Numbered from the stretch's first letter, positions 43,998 through 53,413 are shown. The stretch: DNA of 64,000 nt from Umezawaea beigongshangensis (GCF_016464305.1 NZ_JAEIOJ010000018.1:1-64000), one strand, 5' to 3'. The notes: a model not told the origin generated them from the sequence alone. A program made the numbers and translations.

Positions 43998-46832
43998 GTG
44001 CGACACTCGGGAGGACACCGACACCGGAGCCGGGAGGTCACCGTCATCGCCGACTCGCGCCCGCTCCTCGTCGGCCGGGAGCCGCAGCTCGCCCTCGTGC
44101 TGGACGCGGTCCGCCGGAGCGCCGCGCCCGGACTCGTCACCGCGGTGGTCACCGGCGAACCCGGCATCGGCAAGACCCGGCTGCTCGCCGAGGTGGCGCA
44201 CCGGTTGCGCGCGTCGGGACACGCGGTGCTCACCGCCGAGGGGGACGCGGCCGCCCGGCACGTCCCGCACGCCGCCCTCGCGCAGGCGCTGCGCTCGGCC
44301 GTCCTCCCCGGTGCGCCGGAGCGGGCACGCCGCGCCGCGCTGGACGCCCTGGACCCCGCCGCCATGCCGGACGAACCGGGGGGTGCCCGGCTCGGCCGGG
44401 CCTGCGAGCGCGTCGCGGAACTGCTGATCCCGCTGGCGCCCGTCACCGTGCTCCTCGACGACCTCGACCACGTGGACGAGGAGTCCCTCACCCTGCTGTC
44501 CCTGGTGCTGCGCCGCGCGTCCGCCGCGCGCCTCGCGCTCGTGGTGGCCGGTCGCACCCACCCCGCCGAGCCGAACCCCGCCGCCGCGGCGCTGCTCGAC
44601 CGGGCCGAGCAGCTCGGCGAGGTCGTGCGGGTGGAGCTTCCCCCGCTGTCGGCGCACGACGTCGGCCGCGTCGTGGAGTCCGTGCTCGCCGTGCCCCCGG
44701 ACGACGGGCTGGTCCGCGAGGTGCACCGGCGTGCCGACGGCAACCCGTTCTTCGCCACCGAGATCGCCCGCTCGCTGCGGGAGCTGGACCTGCTCGCCCT
44801 CGACGGCGGGTGCGCCCGGCTGACCGTGCCGCCGAACCGCGTCCGGCTGACCCGCGCCGGCGCGCTGCTGCGCCGGGTCGCCCCGCTCGGCCGCGACGCG
44901 GGGACCGTCGCCCGCGCCGTGGCGGTCCTGCGCCGGGTGCGGCTCGACCAGATCGGCCTGCTCGCCGGGGTCGCCGGGCTGCCGGAGGAGACGGTCGTCG
45001 CGGCGTTCGACGACCTGCTGCGGGCCCGCGTCGTCGTGCGCGACGAGGAACGCGGCTACGGCTTCTCCCACGCCCTCGTCGGCGAGGCCCTCTACCAGGA
45101 CGTGGGGCCGGCGCGGCGCAGGCGCCTGCACGGCCTCGTCGCCGCCCGGCTGCTCGACGACCGCGCGCGGGGGCTGCCGGTCGACCTGCCGGGGCTCGCG
45201 CGGCACGTCGCCGAGTCCGCCGTCCCCGGCGACGAGACCGCCGCGGAGGTGCTCGCCGAGGCGGCGCTGCTCGCCAGGACCAGCGCGCCGGAGACGGCGG
45301 TGGCGCTGTGCGAACGGGCGCTGGAGCTGCTGCCCCGCGAGCACGCCGCCCGCGGCGGGCTGCACGCGCTGCTGTGCCGCGTGCTGGCCGGCGCGTCCCG
45401 GCCGGCCGACGCCGTCGCGCCGGGGTACGCGGCGCTGGCGGGCCTGCCGCCCGGCCGCGAGCGCACCCGCGCGCTCGTCGCCCTGCTGTCGAGCCTGTTC
45501 TCCCTCGGCCGGATGACCGAGGCGCTGGCCGTCGCGGACCGGGAGATCGCCGCCGGGCCCGTGCCCGCCGCCGTGCGCGCGCAGCGCGCGATGCTGCTCA
45601 CCCTCACCGGGCGGCACGACGAGGCCGTGCGGGAGATCGCCCGCACCGAGGCGGCGGCCAGGACCTCGGCGGCCGAGGGCGTCGTCGTGTTCGAGCAGCT
45701 CTCCGTGCTCAGCTCGGCCCTGGTGCGGCCGGACGACGTCGTCGGGTACGCCGACCGCGCCCTGCGCGCCGCGGAGGGCAACCCGGCGCTGGAGCTCCAG
45801 GCGCTCGCCGTGTGCTCGTCGGCCGCGGCGCTCGCGGGCCTCGTGCACGACTCGCGGTGGCGGCTGGCCGGCGCCGAGCGGCTGGTGGACGAGGTCGGCG
45901 ACCACGTGTTCCGCGGCGAGCTCCAGACCACGCGGGTCGTCCTGGACTGGCTGGGCGGCCGGTGGGACTCCTCGATCGACCTGCTCGCCGGTGCCGTGGC
46001 CGACCTGGAGGCGCGGCAGGAGGTGATGCTGCTGGAGGCGTTGCGCGCGGTCGAGCTGGAGATCCGCACCTGGCGCGGTGAGCTGGACGTGGCGGCCCGC
46101 CTGGCCGCGCTGCCCGCGCCGACGAGCCCCAACGTGGTGAGCCTGCACGCGCTGGCGGTGGCCGGGCACCTGATGGCCCGCGGGGACACCGCGAGGGCCC
46201 GGCAGGTGATGGTCGACGGCCTCGGCGAACCCGCGATGGCCGCCTACAGCTGCATCCTGCTGGGCCGCCTCGTCGAGCTGGGCGTCCAGACGCACCAGCG
46301 GTCGCCCGCCGACCTGGACCTGCTGCGCGAGGTCTCCGCCCGGCGGGTGTCGCCGTGGTCGCGGACCACCCTGCACCGGGTGACCGGCCTGGCCACGGGT
46401 GACGTGGACGCCGTGCGGGAGGCGGTGGGCATCGCCGAGGAGGGCGGGCTGGTGTTCGAACGCGCCCGCGCCCAGCTCGTCCTGGGCGAGCTGGAACCGA
46501 CCGCGACCGAGGCGCTGGGCGAGGCGTGCACGACGTTCCAGCAGGTCGGGGCGCACGCCCTGCGTCGCAGAGCGAGCAACCGGCTGCGCGCGCTGGGCGC
46601 CAGGGTCCCGCGCGGCGGGGCGCGGCGACGCGGTCTGCTGACCGACGCCGAGCAGCGGGTCGCCCGCCTGGTGCAGCAGGGGATGCGCAACCGCGACGTC
46701 GCCGCCGCGCTGCACTACAGCCCCCGCACCGTCGAGGTCTACCTGTCGCGGATCTACGGCAAGCTGCGCGTCTCCTCGCGCCTGGAGCTGGCCCGCGCCC
46801 TGGACGCCCTGGACCGCGCCTCCAGCGCGTGA
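43998..46832 (+). CDS. LuxR-family LAL-type ATPase regulator
   Basis: A 944-residue transcription regulator. An N-terminal AAA-like ATPase has its P-loop in GEPGIGKT at 53-60 and Walker B VTVLLDDLD near 149. A long TPR-like helical middle spans about 380-820, and a C-terminal LuxR helix-turn-helix (LTDAEQRVARLVQQGMRNRD, TVEVYLSRIYGKL) is near 880-930. LAL proteins usually activate nearby catabolic or secondary-metabolite genes. The target may be the neighbouring acyl-CoA ligase. The only in-frame start near the ATPase is GTG 43998, which lacks a ribosome binding site and may be leaderless. Confidence 0.88.
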   Translation: MRHSGGHRHRSREVTVIADSRPLLVGREPQLALVLDAVRRSAAPGLVTAVVTGEPGIGKTRLLAEVAHRLRASGHAVLTAEGDAAARHVPHAALAQALRSAVLPGAPERARRAALDALDPAAMPDEPGGARLGRACERVAELLIPLAPVTVLLDDLDHVDEESLTLLSLVLRRASAARLALVVAGRTHPAEPNPAAAALLDRAEQLGEVVRVELPPLSAHDVGRVVESVLAVPPDDGLVREVHRRADGNPFFATEIARSLRELDLLALDGGCARLTVPPNRVRLTRAGALLRRVAPLGRDAGTVARAVAVLRRVRLDQIGLLAGVAGLPEETVVAAFDDLLRARVVVRDEERGYGFSHALVGEALYQDVGPARRRRLHGLVAARLLDDRARGLPVDLPGLARHVAESAVPGDETAAEVLAEAALLARTSAPETAVALCERALELLPREHAARGGLHALLCRVLAGASRPADAVAPGYAALAGLPPGRERTRALVALLSSLFSLGRMTEALAVADREIAAGPVPAAVRAQRAMLLTLTGRHDEAVREIARTEAAARTSAAEGVVVFEQLSVLSSALVRPDDVVGYADRALRAAEGNPALELQALAVCSSAAALAGLVHDSRWRLAGAERLVDEVGDHVFRGELQTTRVVLDWLGGRWDSSIDLLAGAVADLEARQEVMLLEALRAVELEIRTWRGELDVAARLAALPAPTSPNVVSLHALAVAGHLMARGDTARARQVMVDGLGEPAMAAYSCILLGRLVELGVQTHQRSPADLDLLREVSARRVSPWSRTTLHRVTGLATGDVDAVREAVGIAEEGGLVFERARAQLVLGELEPTATEALGEACTTFQQVGAHALRRRASNRLRALGARVPRGGARRRGLLTDAEQRVARLVQQGMRNRDVAAALHYSPRTVEVYLSRIYGKLRVSSRLELARALDALDRASSA

Positions 46833-46941
46833 CCCCGGTGCCAGCGGGAGTGCACGCCGACGCGCTCGGCCGTCCCTCCGCGTGCGGGGGACCACCGGCG
46901 GAGCGCTGGCGCGTGCACCGGTTCGCGGCACCGTCGACGAC

Positions 46942-47196
46942 AGGAAGAGGGGGAGACCACGACGAACACCGGAGAAGTCGTCGCCCGTCCGGGCGCTCGG
47001 CGCGCTGCGCGCACCGGCGTTCGCGCTGTCGGCCACCGCCCCGGCCACCGCGGTCACCCCCGGCGAGGTCGGTGCGCCGACGCTCCGCGACGGGATCTGC
47101 GAGGTGGGCGAGTTCTGCCCGTACCACGGGTCCGGTGCGACCGGGTCGACGGCGGACTTCGGCCGCTCGGCCCCGGACTGCGGCACCTCCCGGTGA
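46942..47196 (+). pseudogene. Remnant of a secreted I36-type inhibitor
   Basis: One reading frame from about 46969 contains a degraded signal peptide (RALGALRAPAFALSATAPATA) followed by DGICEVGEFCPYH and STADFGRSAPDCGTS, then a stop. The cysteine-containing segment resembles actinobacterial peptidase inhibitor family I36 proteins (pattern DGxCxxGEFCxYY, DFxxSxxDYG), which normally continue for another 50 residues. A ribosome-binding-like AGGAAGAGGGGG lies at 46942-46953, but no proper start follows in frame. The rest of 46833-47413 shows nothing else. Confidence 0.42.
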
Positions 47197-47413
47197 ACGG
47201 GGCGACCTGGCCCCCGGCGTGCCCCGGACCGGAACGCCGGCCCCGGCCGCCGGGCCGCACCGACCGGTGGGCGGACGGCACTAGTTGTCGTGGATTCCCC
47301 ACTACCCCGCCGCGGCGGCACCGGGTTGTCTCGACCGGGCGGGAGGTGATCACGCGCTCGCGCGTCACCGGTACCCGCGCCACGTCAGGACCTCCACGAA
47401 GAGGAGTCGCCCA

Positions 47414-49222
47414 GTGCAGCCGGTGCCCACCCACCCCGAGTCCGTCCCGGCCACCGGGAGCGCGCACCGGGCCGACGCGCTGCGCGTCGTCGCCGACCTG
47501 CCGTTCCTCGTGGCCGGGCAGCACGGCGACCGGGTCGCCTGGCGCTACCGGCACGACGGCGAGTGGCGCGACCTGACCTTCGCGGGGGTCGCCGATCGGG
47601 TGCGGGCGCTCGCCGCCGGACTGGTGCGCTCCGGAGTGCGGGCGGGCGACCGGGTGTGCGTGCTGGCCGAGACGCGCCGGGAGTGGTCGCTGGTCGACCT
47701 CGCGATCCTGGTGGCCGGTGCCGTCGTGGTGCCCGTCTACCCGTCCAGCTCCCCGGACGAGTGCCGCTGGATCGTGGCCGACTCCGGCGCGGTGCTGGTC
47801 GTCTGCGAGGACGACGCGCAGGCGGCCAAGATCGAGTCGGTGGCGGCCGACCTGCCCGAGCTGCGCCGGATCGTCGTGATCGACGCGGGGGAGCGCGGCC
47901 TGACCACCGTGGCCGAGCTGGGCGAGCTGGGCCGCGCCGAGCCGGCCGACGCCGAGCTGTCGGCCCGTCGGGCCGCGGTGGGGCCGGACGACCCCACCAC
48001 GATCGTCTACACCTCGGGCACGACCGGCCCGCCCAAGGGCTGCGTCCTCACCAGCACCAACTGGATCACGCTGTGCCGCCTCGTCGAGGAGCTGTCCTAC
48101 ACCGACTCCGACGACGTGGTGTACCTGTTCCTGCCGCTGGCGCACGTGTTCGCGCAGATCGTGCAGTTCTCCACGATGTTCGTGGGCGGGACGCTGGTCT
48201 TCGGCGACCCGAAGCGGGTCGTCCCCGACCTGGCCGAGGTGCGGCCCACCTACCTGCCGTCGGTGCCGCGGATCTTCGAGAAGATCTACACGCTGGCCGC
48301 CGGGCCCGTGCCCCCGGACGCGCTGGAGCGCGCCGTGCGCCTGGGACTGGAGGTGCGCCGCCGCGAGCGCGCCGCGGAGCCGGTGCCGCCGGAGCTCGCG
48401 GAGCAGTTCGCGCAGGTCGACCAGGCCCTCTTCAGCCGGGTGCGCGCCGTCTTCGGCGGACGCCTGCGCCGGGCGCTCTCGGGCGCCGCGCCGATCTCCA
48501 CCGACGTGCTGGAGTTCTTCCACGCGGCCGGCGTGCCCGTGCTGGAGGGCTACGGCATGAGCGAGTCGACGGCCGTGGGCACGTTCAGCACCCTCGACCA
48601 CTTCCGCATCGGCTCGGTCGGCACGTACGGCCGCGCCGGGCTGGAGGTCCGCGTCGCCGACGACGGCGAGATCCTGCTGCGCGGCCCGCACGTCTTCGCC
48701 GGGTACTGGCGCGACCCGGAGGCCACCGCGCAGGTGCTCGCCGACGGCTGGTTGCGCACCGGTGACCTCGGGACGGTGGACGAGGACGGCTTCGTCACGA
48801 TCACCGGCCGCAAGAAGGACGTCATCATCACGGCGGGCGGCAAGAACATCGCGCCCGCCAACGTGGAGAACGCGCTGCGCCGGTCCCGCTGGATCTCCCA
48901 CGCCGTCGTCTTCGGCGACCGCCGCCCCTACCTCGTCGCGCTGATCACCCTCGACGCCGAGGAGATCGTGCCGTGGGCGCGCGAGCGCGGACTGCCGGAG
49001 GACGTTCCCGCGCTGGCCGGTCACCCCGAGGTGCGGGCGCTGGTGCAGGGCGTCGTCGACGGGGCCAACGCGCACTTCGCGTCCGTGTCGCAGGTCAAGC
49101 GCTTCCACGTGCTGGACCGGGACCTGTCGCAGGCCGACGGCGAGCTGACGCCCACGTCGAAGGTCAAGCGCCGGGTCGTGCACACCGTGCACGAGAAGCT
49201 CTACGCCGACCTCTACTCCTGA
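47414..49222 (+). CDS. Long-chain acyl-CoA synthetase (AMP-forming)
   Basis: A 602-residue ANL-family ligase that activates fatty acids to acyl-CoA through an acyl-AMP. The phosphate loop YTSGTTGPPKG is near residues 198-208, the conserved GYGMSES near 379, the hinge GWLRTGDLG near 446 and GRKKDVIITAGGKNIAP near 466. This matches FadD15-type enzymes. The GTG at 47414 has GAGGAG 8 bases upstream. It lies downstream of the LuxR gene after the I36 remnant and converges with the DapA-like gene. Confidence 0.93.
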   Translation: MQPVPTHPESVPATGSAHRADALRVVADLPFLVAGQHGDRVAWRYRHDGEWRDLTFAGVADRVRALAAGLVRSGVRAGDRVCVLAETRREWSLVDLAILVAGAVVVPVYPSSSPDECRWIVADSGAVLVVCEDDAQAAKIESVAADLPELRRIVVIDAGERGLTTVAELGELGRAEPADAELSARRAAVGPDDPTTIVYTSGTTGPPKGCVLTSTNWITLCRLVEELSYTDSDDVVYLFLPLAHVFAQIVQFSTMFVGGTLVFGDPKRVVPDLAEVRPTYLPSVPRIFEKIYTLAAGPVPPDALERAVRLGLEVRRRERAAEPVPPELAEQFAQVDQALFSRVRAVFGGRLRRALSGAAPISTDVLEFFHAAGVPVLEGYGMSESTAVGTFSTLDHFRIGSVGTYGRAGLEVRVADDGEILLRGPHVFAGYWRDPEATAQVLADGWLRTGDLGTVDEDGFVTITGRKKDVIITAGGKNIAPANVENALRRSRWISHAVVFGDRRPYLVALITLDAEEIVPWARERGLPEDVPALAGHPEVRALVQGVVDGANAHFASVSQVKRFHVLDRDLSQADGELTPTSKVKRRVVHTVHEKLYADLYS

Positions 49223-49235
49223 GGCGGACGCGCGC

Positions 49236-50120
49236 TCACCAGGCCGACAGGAGGCTCCAGACGCTCGACTGCTGGTCGCGCGACAGCGGGGCGTGCGGCG
49301 GACGCACCGTGCGGTGGCACAGGCCCTGAGCGGTCAGGGCCTCCTTGACCACCGCCGCACCGGCCCGCGCGCGCAGCTCCTCGAAGGGGCGGACGACCTC
49401 CCACAGCCGCATCGCCTCCGGCAGGTCGCCCTTCACCAGGGCCGTCTGCACGGCCAGGGCGAGATCGGGCCGCACGGTGGCCAGCCCGGACGTGAAGCCG
49501 CGTGCGCCCACGGCGGCGTGCGCCGGGGCGGCCAGCTCGCCGCCGCCGGTGAGCCACACGAAGCGCTCCAGACCGGCGTCGCGGGCGAAGGACGCGAACC
49601 ACACCGGGTCCGGCACCGAGCACACGGCGCCCACGACGTTGGGGCACCGCTCGCCCAGGCGGGCGAGCAGCGACCCGCTCAGCCGCTCGTCGGCCAGGTG
49701 CACCACCACGCCGATCTCGGGCACGGCCGAGGCGATGGCGGCGTGGTAGGCGATCCAGCCCGCGCCGGGTCCGGCGTGCGGCGCCGGGGGGTGCACGGAC
49801 ACCGCGTCCGCGCCCGCGTCCCGCGCGTGCCGGGCCGCCGCGGTCGCCGTCGACACGTCCCGGCCGACCCCGCAGAGCACGGCCGCGCGCGGGCCGGCCA
49901 CCCGAGCGGCCACCTCCAGCACCCGTGCCGCCTCCCCGGCCGACAGCGCGTCGAACTCGCCCGCACGGCCGTTGACCTCGATCGCCGGGACACCGGCGAG
50001 GGTCAGTCGCTCCAGCAGCGCCGTGTGCGCGGCCTCGTCGACCCCTCCGTCGGAGGAGAAGGGGGTCACCGCGGTCGCGACGACTCCCGCCAGCCGCGCG
50101 GACAGCTCTTCGAACGCCAT
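49236..50120 (-). CDS. DapA-superfamily protein lacking catalytic Tyr and Lys
   Basis: A 294-residue TIM-barrel protein of the dihydrodipicolinate synthase/KdgD superfamily. The N-terminal part (GVVATAVTPFSSDG near 12, IEVNGRAGEF near 47) is well conserved. The residues that define catalysis are not: the strand with the usual YN reads VVHLADE (expected Tyr position about L142), and the strand with the Schiff-base lysine reads VVGAVCSV (expected Lys position about V166). It is probably not an aldolase and may have a different reaction or a binding role. ATG at 50120 with GAGGAGA upstream. Confidence 0.85.
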   Translation of the reverse strand: MAFEELSARLAGVVATAVTPFSSDGGVDEAAHTALLERLTLAGVPAIEVNGRAGEFDALSAGEAARVLEVAARVAGPRAAVLCGVGRDVSTATAAARHARDAGADAVSVHPPAPHAGPGAGWIAYHAAIASAVPEIGVVVHLADERLSGSLLARLGERCPNVVGAVCSVPDPVWFASFARDAGLERFVWLTGGGELAAPAHAAVGARGFTSGLATVRPDLALAVQTALVKGDLPEAMRLWEVVRPFEELRARAGAAVVKEALTAQGLCHRTVRPPHAPLSRDQQSSVWSLLSAW

Positions 50121-50245
50121 GAAGCGTCTCCTCGACGACTCGACCGGACCGGTGCCGCCGCCCATCGTCGACCACGCGATCACGACGGGCCAGACCGCGC
50201 CGGAGATCCGCTGAACCGGACGCGTCGCGCGTGCGTGTTCAGGGC

Positions 50246-50773
50246 ATGACCGCCGCCGTGCGAAACCCCACACCGATCGGATGGCGCGCCGACATGCCGG
50301 ACCAACGCGACGTCGACCTGCTCCTGGACCGCACGCTCAGCACCGTGCGGGGGGAGCGTGCGCGGTCGGACCGGCGGCGCGGGAGCGTCGTCGTGACCGG
50401 CGCGGTCGTGCTCTGCGCGAGCGCGCTGGTGAGCGGCGTGGCGCTCGGCAGGACCGCGGCGGCACCGCACGTCCCCCTGGTGCTGGAGGGCACGACCACC
50501 GGGGGAGTGCACGTGACCGCCGTCGTCACTCCGGCAGAGGGCTGGGTGCGCCTGGCCGCCACCGTCGACGGAGTGCCCGACGGGGAGAGGTGCCGGCTCG
50601 TCGTGACGACCAGGACCGGGCAGCGCCACGTGGCGGGCAACTGGGTGGCCTCGCCGGAGGGCGCTCGCGGCGACACGGCGCTCGCGGGCGCGGCGCTGGT
50701 CGACGTGGCCGACCTCGGCGCGGTGAGCGTGGTGACCGTGGACGGGCGGGTGCTCGTGAGCACGACCGGCTGA
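50246..50773 (+). CDS. Orphan anti-sigma-like membrane protein without sigma-binding domain
   Basis: A 175-residue protein closely paralogous to the C-terminal two thirds of the anti-sigma at 52502. DLLLDRTLSTVR is followed by one membrane helix (about 45-66), then an extracellular domain with GWVRLAATVDGVPDGERCRLVV. The N-terminal sigma-binding domain is absent and no sigma gene precedes it. Start candidates are ATG 50246 (used), GTG 50231 and ATG 50294. It is probably a decoy, a sensor subunit or a relic. Confidence 0.75.
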   Translation: MTAAVRNPTPIGWRADMPDQRDVDLLLDRTLSTVRGERARSDRRRGSVVVTGAVVLCASALVSGVALGRTAAAPHVPLVLEGTTTGGVHVTAVVTPAEGWVRLAATVDGVPDGERCRLVVTTRTGQRHVAGNWVASPEGARGDTALAGAALVDVADLGAVSVVTVDGRVLVSTTG

Positions 50774-50938
50774 GCGCGGGTGCGCACGGGAACGCTCGGC
50801 TTCCCCTCCGGTCGCGCCGTCCGGGCTCTCCGGCGCGGCCTCTCCCCCCGAGCGGCTCGGGGACCAGGGCCGATCGCGCGCGGCGGCCGACGCCACCCGC
50901 TCCTGCGCGACGGGTTCCGCGGCGGGTGGTGGTTAGCT

Positions 50939-51877
50939 GTGCTCGTGCTGTTCCGCATGGTGCTCGCGCTCGCCGCGACAGCGGGGGTGTTGACCGGTTG
51001 CTCCTCGGTGGGCGACCGGTACGTGGACATCTCCGAGGTACCCGCGTCACCGCGCCCCGTCGCCTCGGCGAGCGGGGCGTCCACCGGGAGCTGGACCTCG
51101 CACTGCGGCCGCAACGAGGAGCGCCACCTCAACGCCGACAACCCCGTCATGTCACCGGGGATCGTCGGGGGCGCGCACCACGTGCACGAGTACGTGGGGA
51201 ACACGTCCACCGACGCCAACTCCACCGAGCGGAGTCTCGCCGCCGCGTCCACCACGTGCGCGGACGACGACAGGTCGACCTACTACTGGCCCGTGCTGCG
51301 ACTGCCGGACCGGCCGGGCCACGACGGGCACGCCGCGGGTGGCGGGGTGCACGGCAACACCGGCGAGATCCTGCCGCCGTCCCGGGTGACGGTGACGCTG
51401 CACGGCAGCCCGGTCGGACCCGTGCTGCCGCTGCCGCGCGGGCTGAAGCTCGTCACCGGCGACCCGATGGCCGTCACCAGGGGGTCGGCCGAGCACGTCC
51501 GGGCCGCGTGGAGCTGCTCCGGGTTCGAGGAGCGCCGCACGACGAGCTACCCGCGCTGTCCTGAGGGCGGCCTGGTGCTGCGCTCCTACGACTTCCCCAG
51601 CTGCTGGGACGGGCGCAACACCGACAGCGCGTCGCACCGCACGCACGTGGTCTTCCCCGACGGCGGCGGCACGTGTCCGCCGCGGACGTTCCCCGTGACG
51701 CGCCTGGAGGTCGTCGTGGCCTACGACGTCCCGCCCGGCGAGCGGTTCCTGATCGACAGCTTTCCCGAGGAGTTCCGCGACTCCTCGACCGATCACGCGC
51801 TCTTCGTGAACGTCATGCCGGACCAGCTCGCCGCCGAGGCGGCGCGGTGCGTCAACGAGGGGCGACGCTGCTCCTGA
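50939..51877 (+). CDS. DUF1996 lipoprotein
   Basis: A 312-residue exported lipoprotein. A short signal peptide ends in the lipobox LTGC (Cys about residue 21), and the mature part is a DUF1996 domain with PVMSPGIVGGAHHVHEYVGNTSTDANST near 60-90 and several cysteine pairs. Function is unknown; relatives are often next to polysaccharide-active genes. The GTG at 50939 was chosen because it puts the signal peptide at the N-terminus. A longer frame from 50780 would add 53 arginine-rich residues. TTAGCT just upstream suggests a leaderless message. Confidence 0.82.
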   Translation: MLVLFRMVLALAATAGVLTGCSSVGDRYVDISEVPASPRPVASASGASTGSWTSHCGRNEERHLNADNPVMSPGIVGGAHHVHEYVGNTSTDANSTERSLAAASTTCADDDRSTYYWPVLRLPDRPGHDGHAAGGGVHGNTGEILPPSRVTVTLHGSPVGPVLPLPRGLKLVTGDPMAVTRGSAEHVRAAWSCSGFEERRTTSYPRCPEGGLVLRSYDFPSCWDGRNTDSASHRTHVVFPDGGGTCPPRTFPVTRLEVVVAYDVPPGERFLIDSFPEEFRDSSTDHALFVNVMPDQLAAEAARCVNEGRRCS

Positions 51878-51953
51878 AAGTGGTGTGAACCACCTCGCGC
51901 CGCCGTCCGTGTGTGCGGTGAGAGGTCCGTGCAGGTCTGGGAGGAGTGGGTGG

Positions 51954-52505
51954 ATGGCGGCACTGTGGTCCCGCAAACGGGAGGCCGCGGCCGACGAGGC
52001 GCTGATCCGATCGCTCTACGAGGAGCACGGTCGGGCTCTGCTCGCCTACGCGACGCGGCTCACCGGTGACCGGGCGGCTGCCGAGGACGTGGTCCAGGAG
52101 ACCCTCGTCCGCGCGTGGCGACACCCCGACTCGCTGGTCAACGGCAAGGGCTCGGTGCGCGGTTGGCTGCTGACCGTGGCGCGCAACATCGTCACCGACC
52201 GGTACCGGGCGAAGGCGTCCCGGCCCCAGGAGGTGGCCGAATCTCCGGCGACTCCCCCCGTCCAGCGCGATCACGCCGAGTCGGTCGTCGACTCGGTCGT
52301 GGTGCTGGAGGCGCTCGACCAGCTCTCCTCCGATCACCGGGACGTCCTCGTGGAGATCTACTTCCGGGGACGCAGCGTGACGGAGGCGGCACAGGCGCTG
52401 GGGGTGCCACCGGGAACCGTCAAGTCCCGATCGCACTACGCCCTGCGGGCGTTGCGGGAGACGTTCTCCGGTCAGCACGTCGCGTTGAAGGGGGTGGCGG
52501 GATGA
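51954..52505 (+). CDS. ECF sigma factor (SigL/SigK-like)
   Basis: A 183-residue ECF sigma with region 2 (EHGRALLAYATRLTGDRAAAEDVVQETLVRAW near 25) and region 4 (YFRGRSVTEAAQALGVPPGTVKSR near 140-165). The ATG at 51954 has GGAGGAG 7 bases upstream. It overlaps the anti-sigma gene by 4 bases (ATGA), so the pair is made together. Confidence 0.93.
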   Translation: MAALWSRKREAAADEALIRSLYEEHGRALLAYATRLTGDRAAAEDVVQETLVRAWRHPDSLVNGKGSVRGWLLTVARNIVTDRYRAKASRPQEVAESPATPPVQRDHAESVVDSVVVLEALDQLSSDHRDVLVEIYFRGRSVTEAAQALGVPPGTVKSRSHYALRALRETFSGQHVALKGVAG

Positions 52506-53206
52506 CCGCGCAGCACGAACCGCAGCACCTGCTCGGGGCCTACGTGCTCGGCGCGCTCGACGAGCAGGAGGCGCGGGCCGTGGAGGAGTACCTGGCCACC
52601 AGCCCCGAAGCGCGCGCCGAGGTCGCGGAGCTGAGGGAGATGGAGGACTTCCTCGGCGAACTCCCGCCCGAGGCGATGCTGGACGGTCCCCCCGAGGGAG
52701 GCGACCTGCTGTTGCAGCGCACGCTGCGCCAGGTGCGCCAGGAGCGCGGCGGACAGGTCCGCCGCAGGCAGTTCGCCGCCGGAGCGGCGGCGGCCGTGAT
52801 CACCGCGGCCGTGCTGGGCAGCGGTGTGGCCGTGGGGCGCAGCACCGCGCCGTCGCCGGTCGCGCAGCCGCCCGCGACGTCGCAGCCCGCACCACCGCCG
52901 GGGACGAAGATCGGCACGACGACCGATCCGAGCACCGGCACCAGGATGACGGTGCAGGTCCGACCGGCGGCCGGCTGGGTGCGCGTCAACGCGTCCGTGG
53001 CGGGGGTTCCCGCCGGGCAGAAGTGCAAGCTCGTCGTGGTGTCCCGCGACGGGAGCCGCGAGGAGGCCGGCAGCTGGCTGGTGTCCGCGGTCGGCGAGGC
53101 GGACGGGACGAACCTCGACGGTTCGGCCCTGATCGACCCGGCGGACGTCGTGGCGGTCGAGGTCGAGAACTTCGACGGCACGAGGTTCGCCAGCGTCCAG
53201 GTCTGA
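52502..53206 (+). CDS. Membrane anti-sigma factor (RslA/RskA type)
   Basis: A 234-residue anti-sigma. The cytoplasmic N-terminal domain (GAYVLGALDEQEARAVEEYL at 12-31) has the anti-sigma fold, but the usual H-x3-C-x2-C zinc motif is replaced by TSPEARAE, so it is zinc-free as in RskA. The membrane helix is at about 93-113, followed by a proline-rich spacer and an extracellular sensor domain (about 142-234) with one or two strands around GQKCKLVVV. It overlaps the sigma gene. Its paralogue at 50246 lacks the N-terminal domain. Confidence 0.92.
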   Translation: MTAQHEPQHLLGAYVLGALDEQEARAVEEYLATSPEARAEVAELREMEDFLGELPPEAMLDGPPEGGDLLLQRTLRQVRQERGGQVRRRQFAAGAAAAVITAAVLGSGVAVGRSTAPSPVAQPPATSQPAPPPGTKIGTTTDPSTGTRMTVQVRPAAGWVRVNASVAGVPAGQKCKLVVVSRDGSREEAGSWLVSAVGEADGTNLDGSALIDPADVVAVEVENFDGTRFASVQV

Positions 53207-53213
53207 CCGGCGG

Positions 53214-53250
53214 ACCGGCGGGCTCCTCCCACGCGGGGGAGCCCGCCGGT
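53214..53250 (+). terminator. Terminator of ECF sigma operon
   Basis: A perfect 13-bp stem (53214-53226 with 53238-53250) with an 11-base loop starts 8 bases after the anti-sigma stop. Confidence 0.8.
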
Positions 53251-53353
53251 TCGCGTTCGGGTGTTCCTCCGCTGCTCCGCACCCCGTGGTCCCGCCCGCG
53301 AGAGAGGCCCCGAACAGACCCCCCGAAAACTCCGGCAATGCGTTGAAAATGCT

Positions 53354-53383
53354 TTGACCGTCGATTCCTCCGTGCTGCACAGT
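53354..53383 (+). promoter_or_regulatory. Promoter in front of small ORF
   Basis: TTGACC (53354-53359), 18 bases, then CACAGT (53378-53383) is a plausible vegetative promoter in the gene-poor 53251-53798 stretch. Transcription would start about 25 bases before the small ORF at 53414. Confidence 0.45.
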
Positions 53384-53413
53384 TGTGTCAGAACAACGAG
53401 AGGGGGGAACGTC

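Noticed and set aside
41098-44427. 1109-codon plus-strand ORF
   Set aside because: It crosses the antisense of the anti-sigma, pentapeptide and PHP genes, all supported by domains.
43623-47321. 1232-codon antisense ORF
   Set aside because: It is the complement of the LuxR-family gene and has no recognisable domain.
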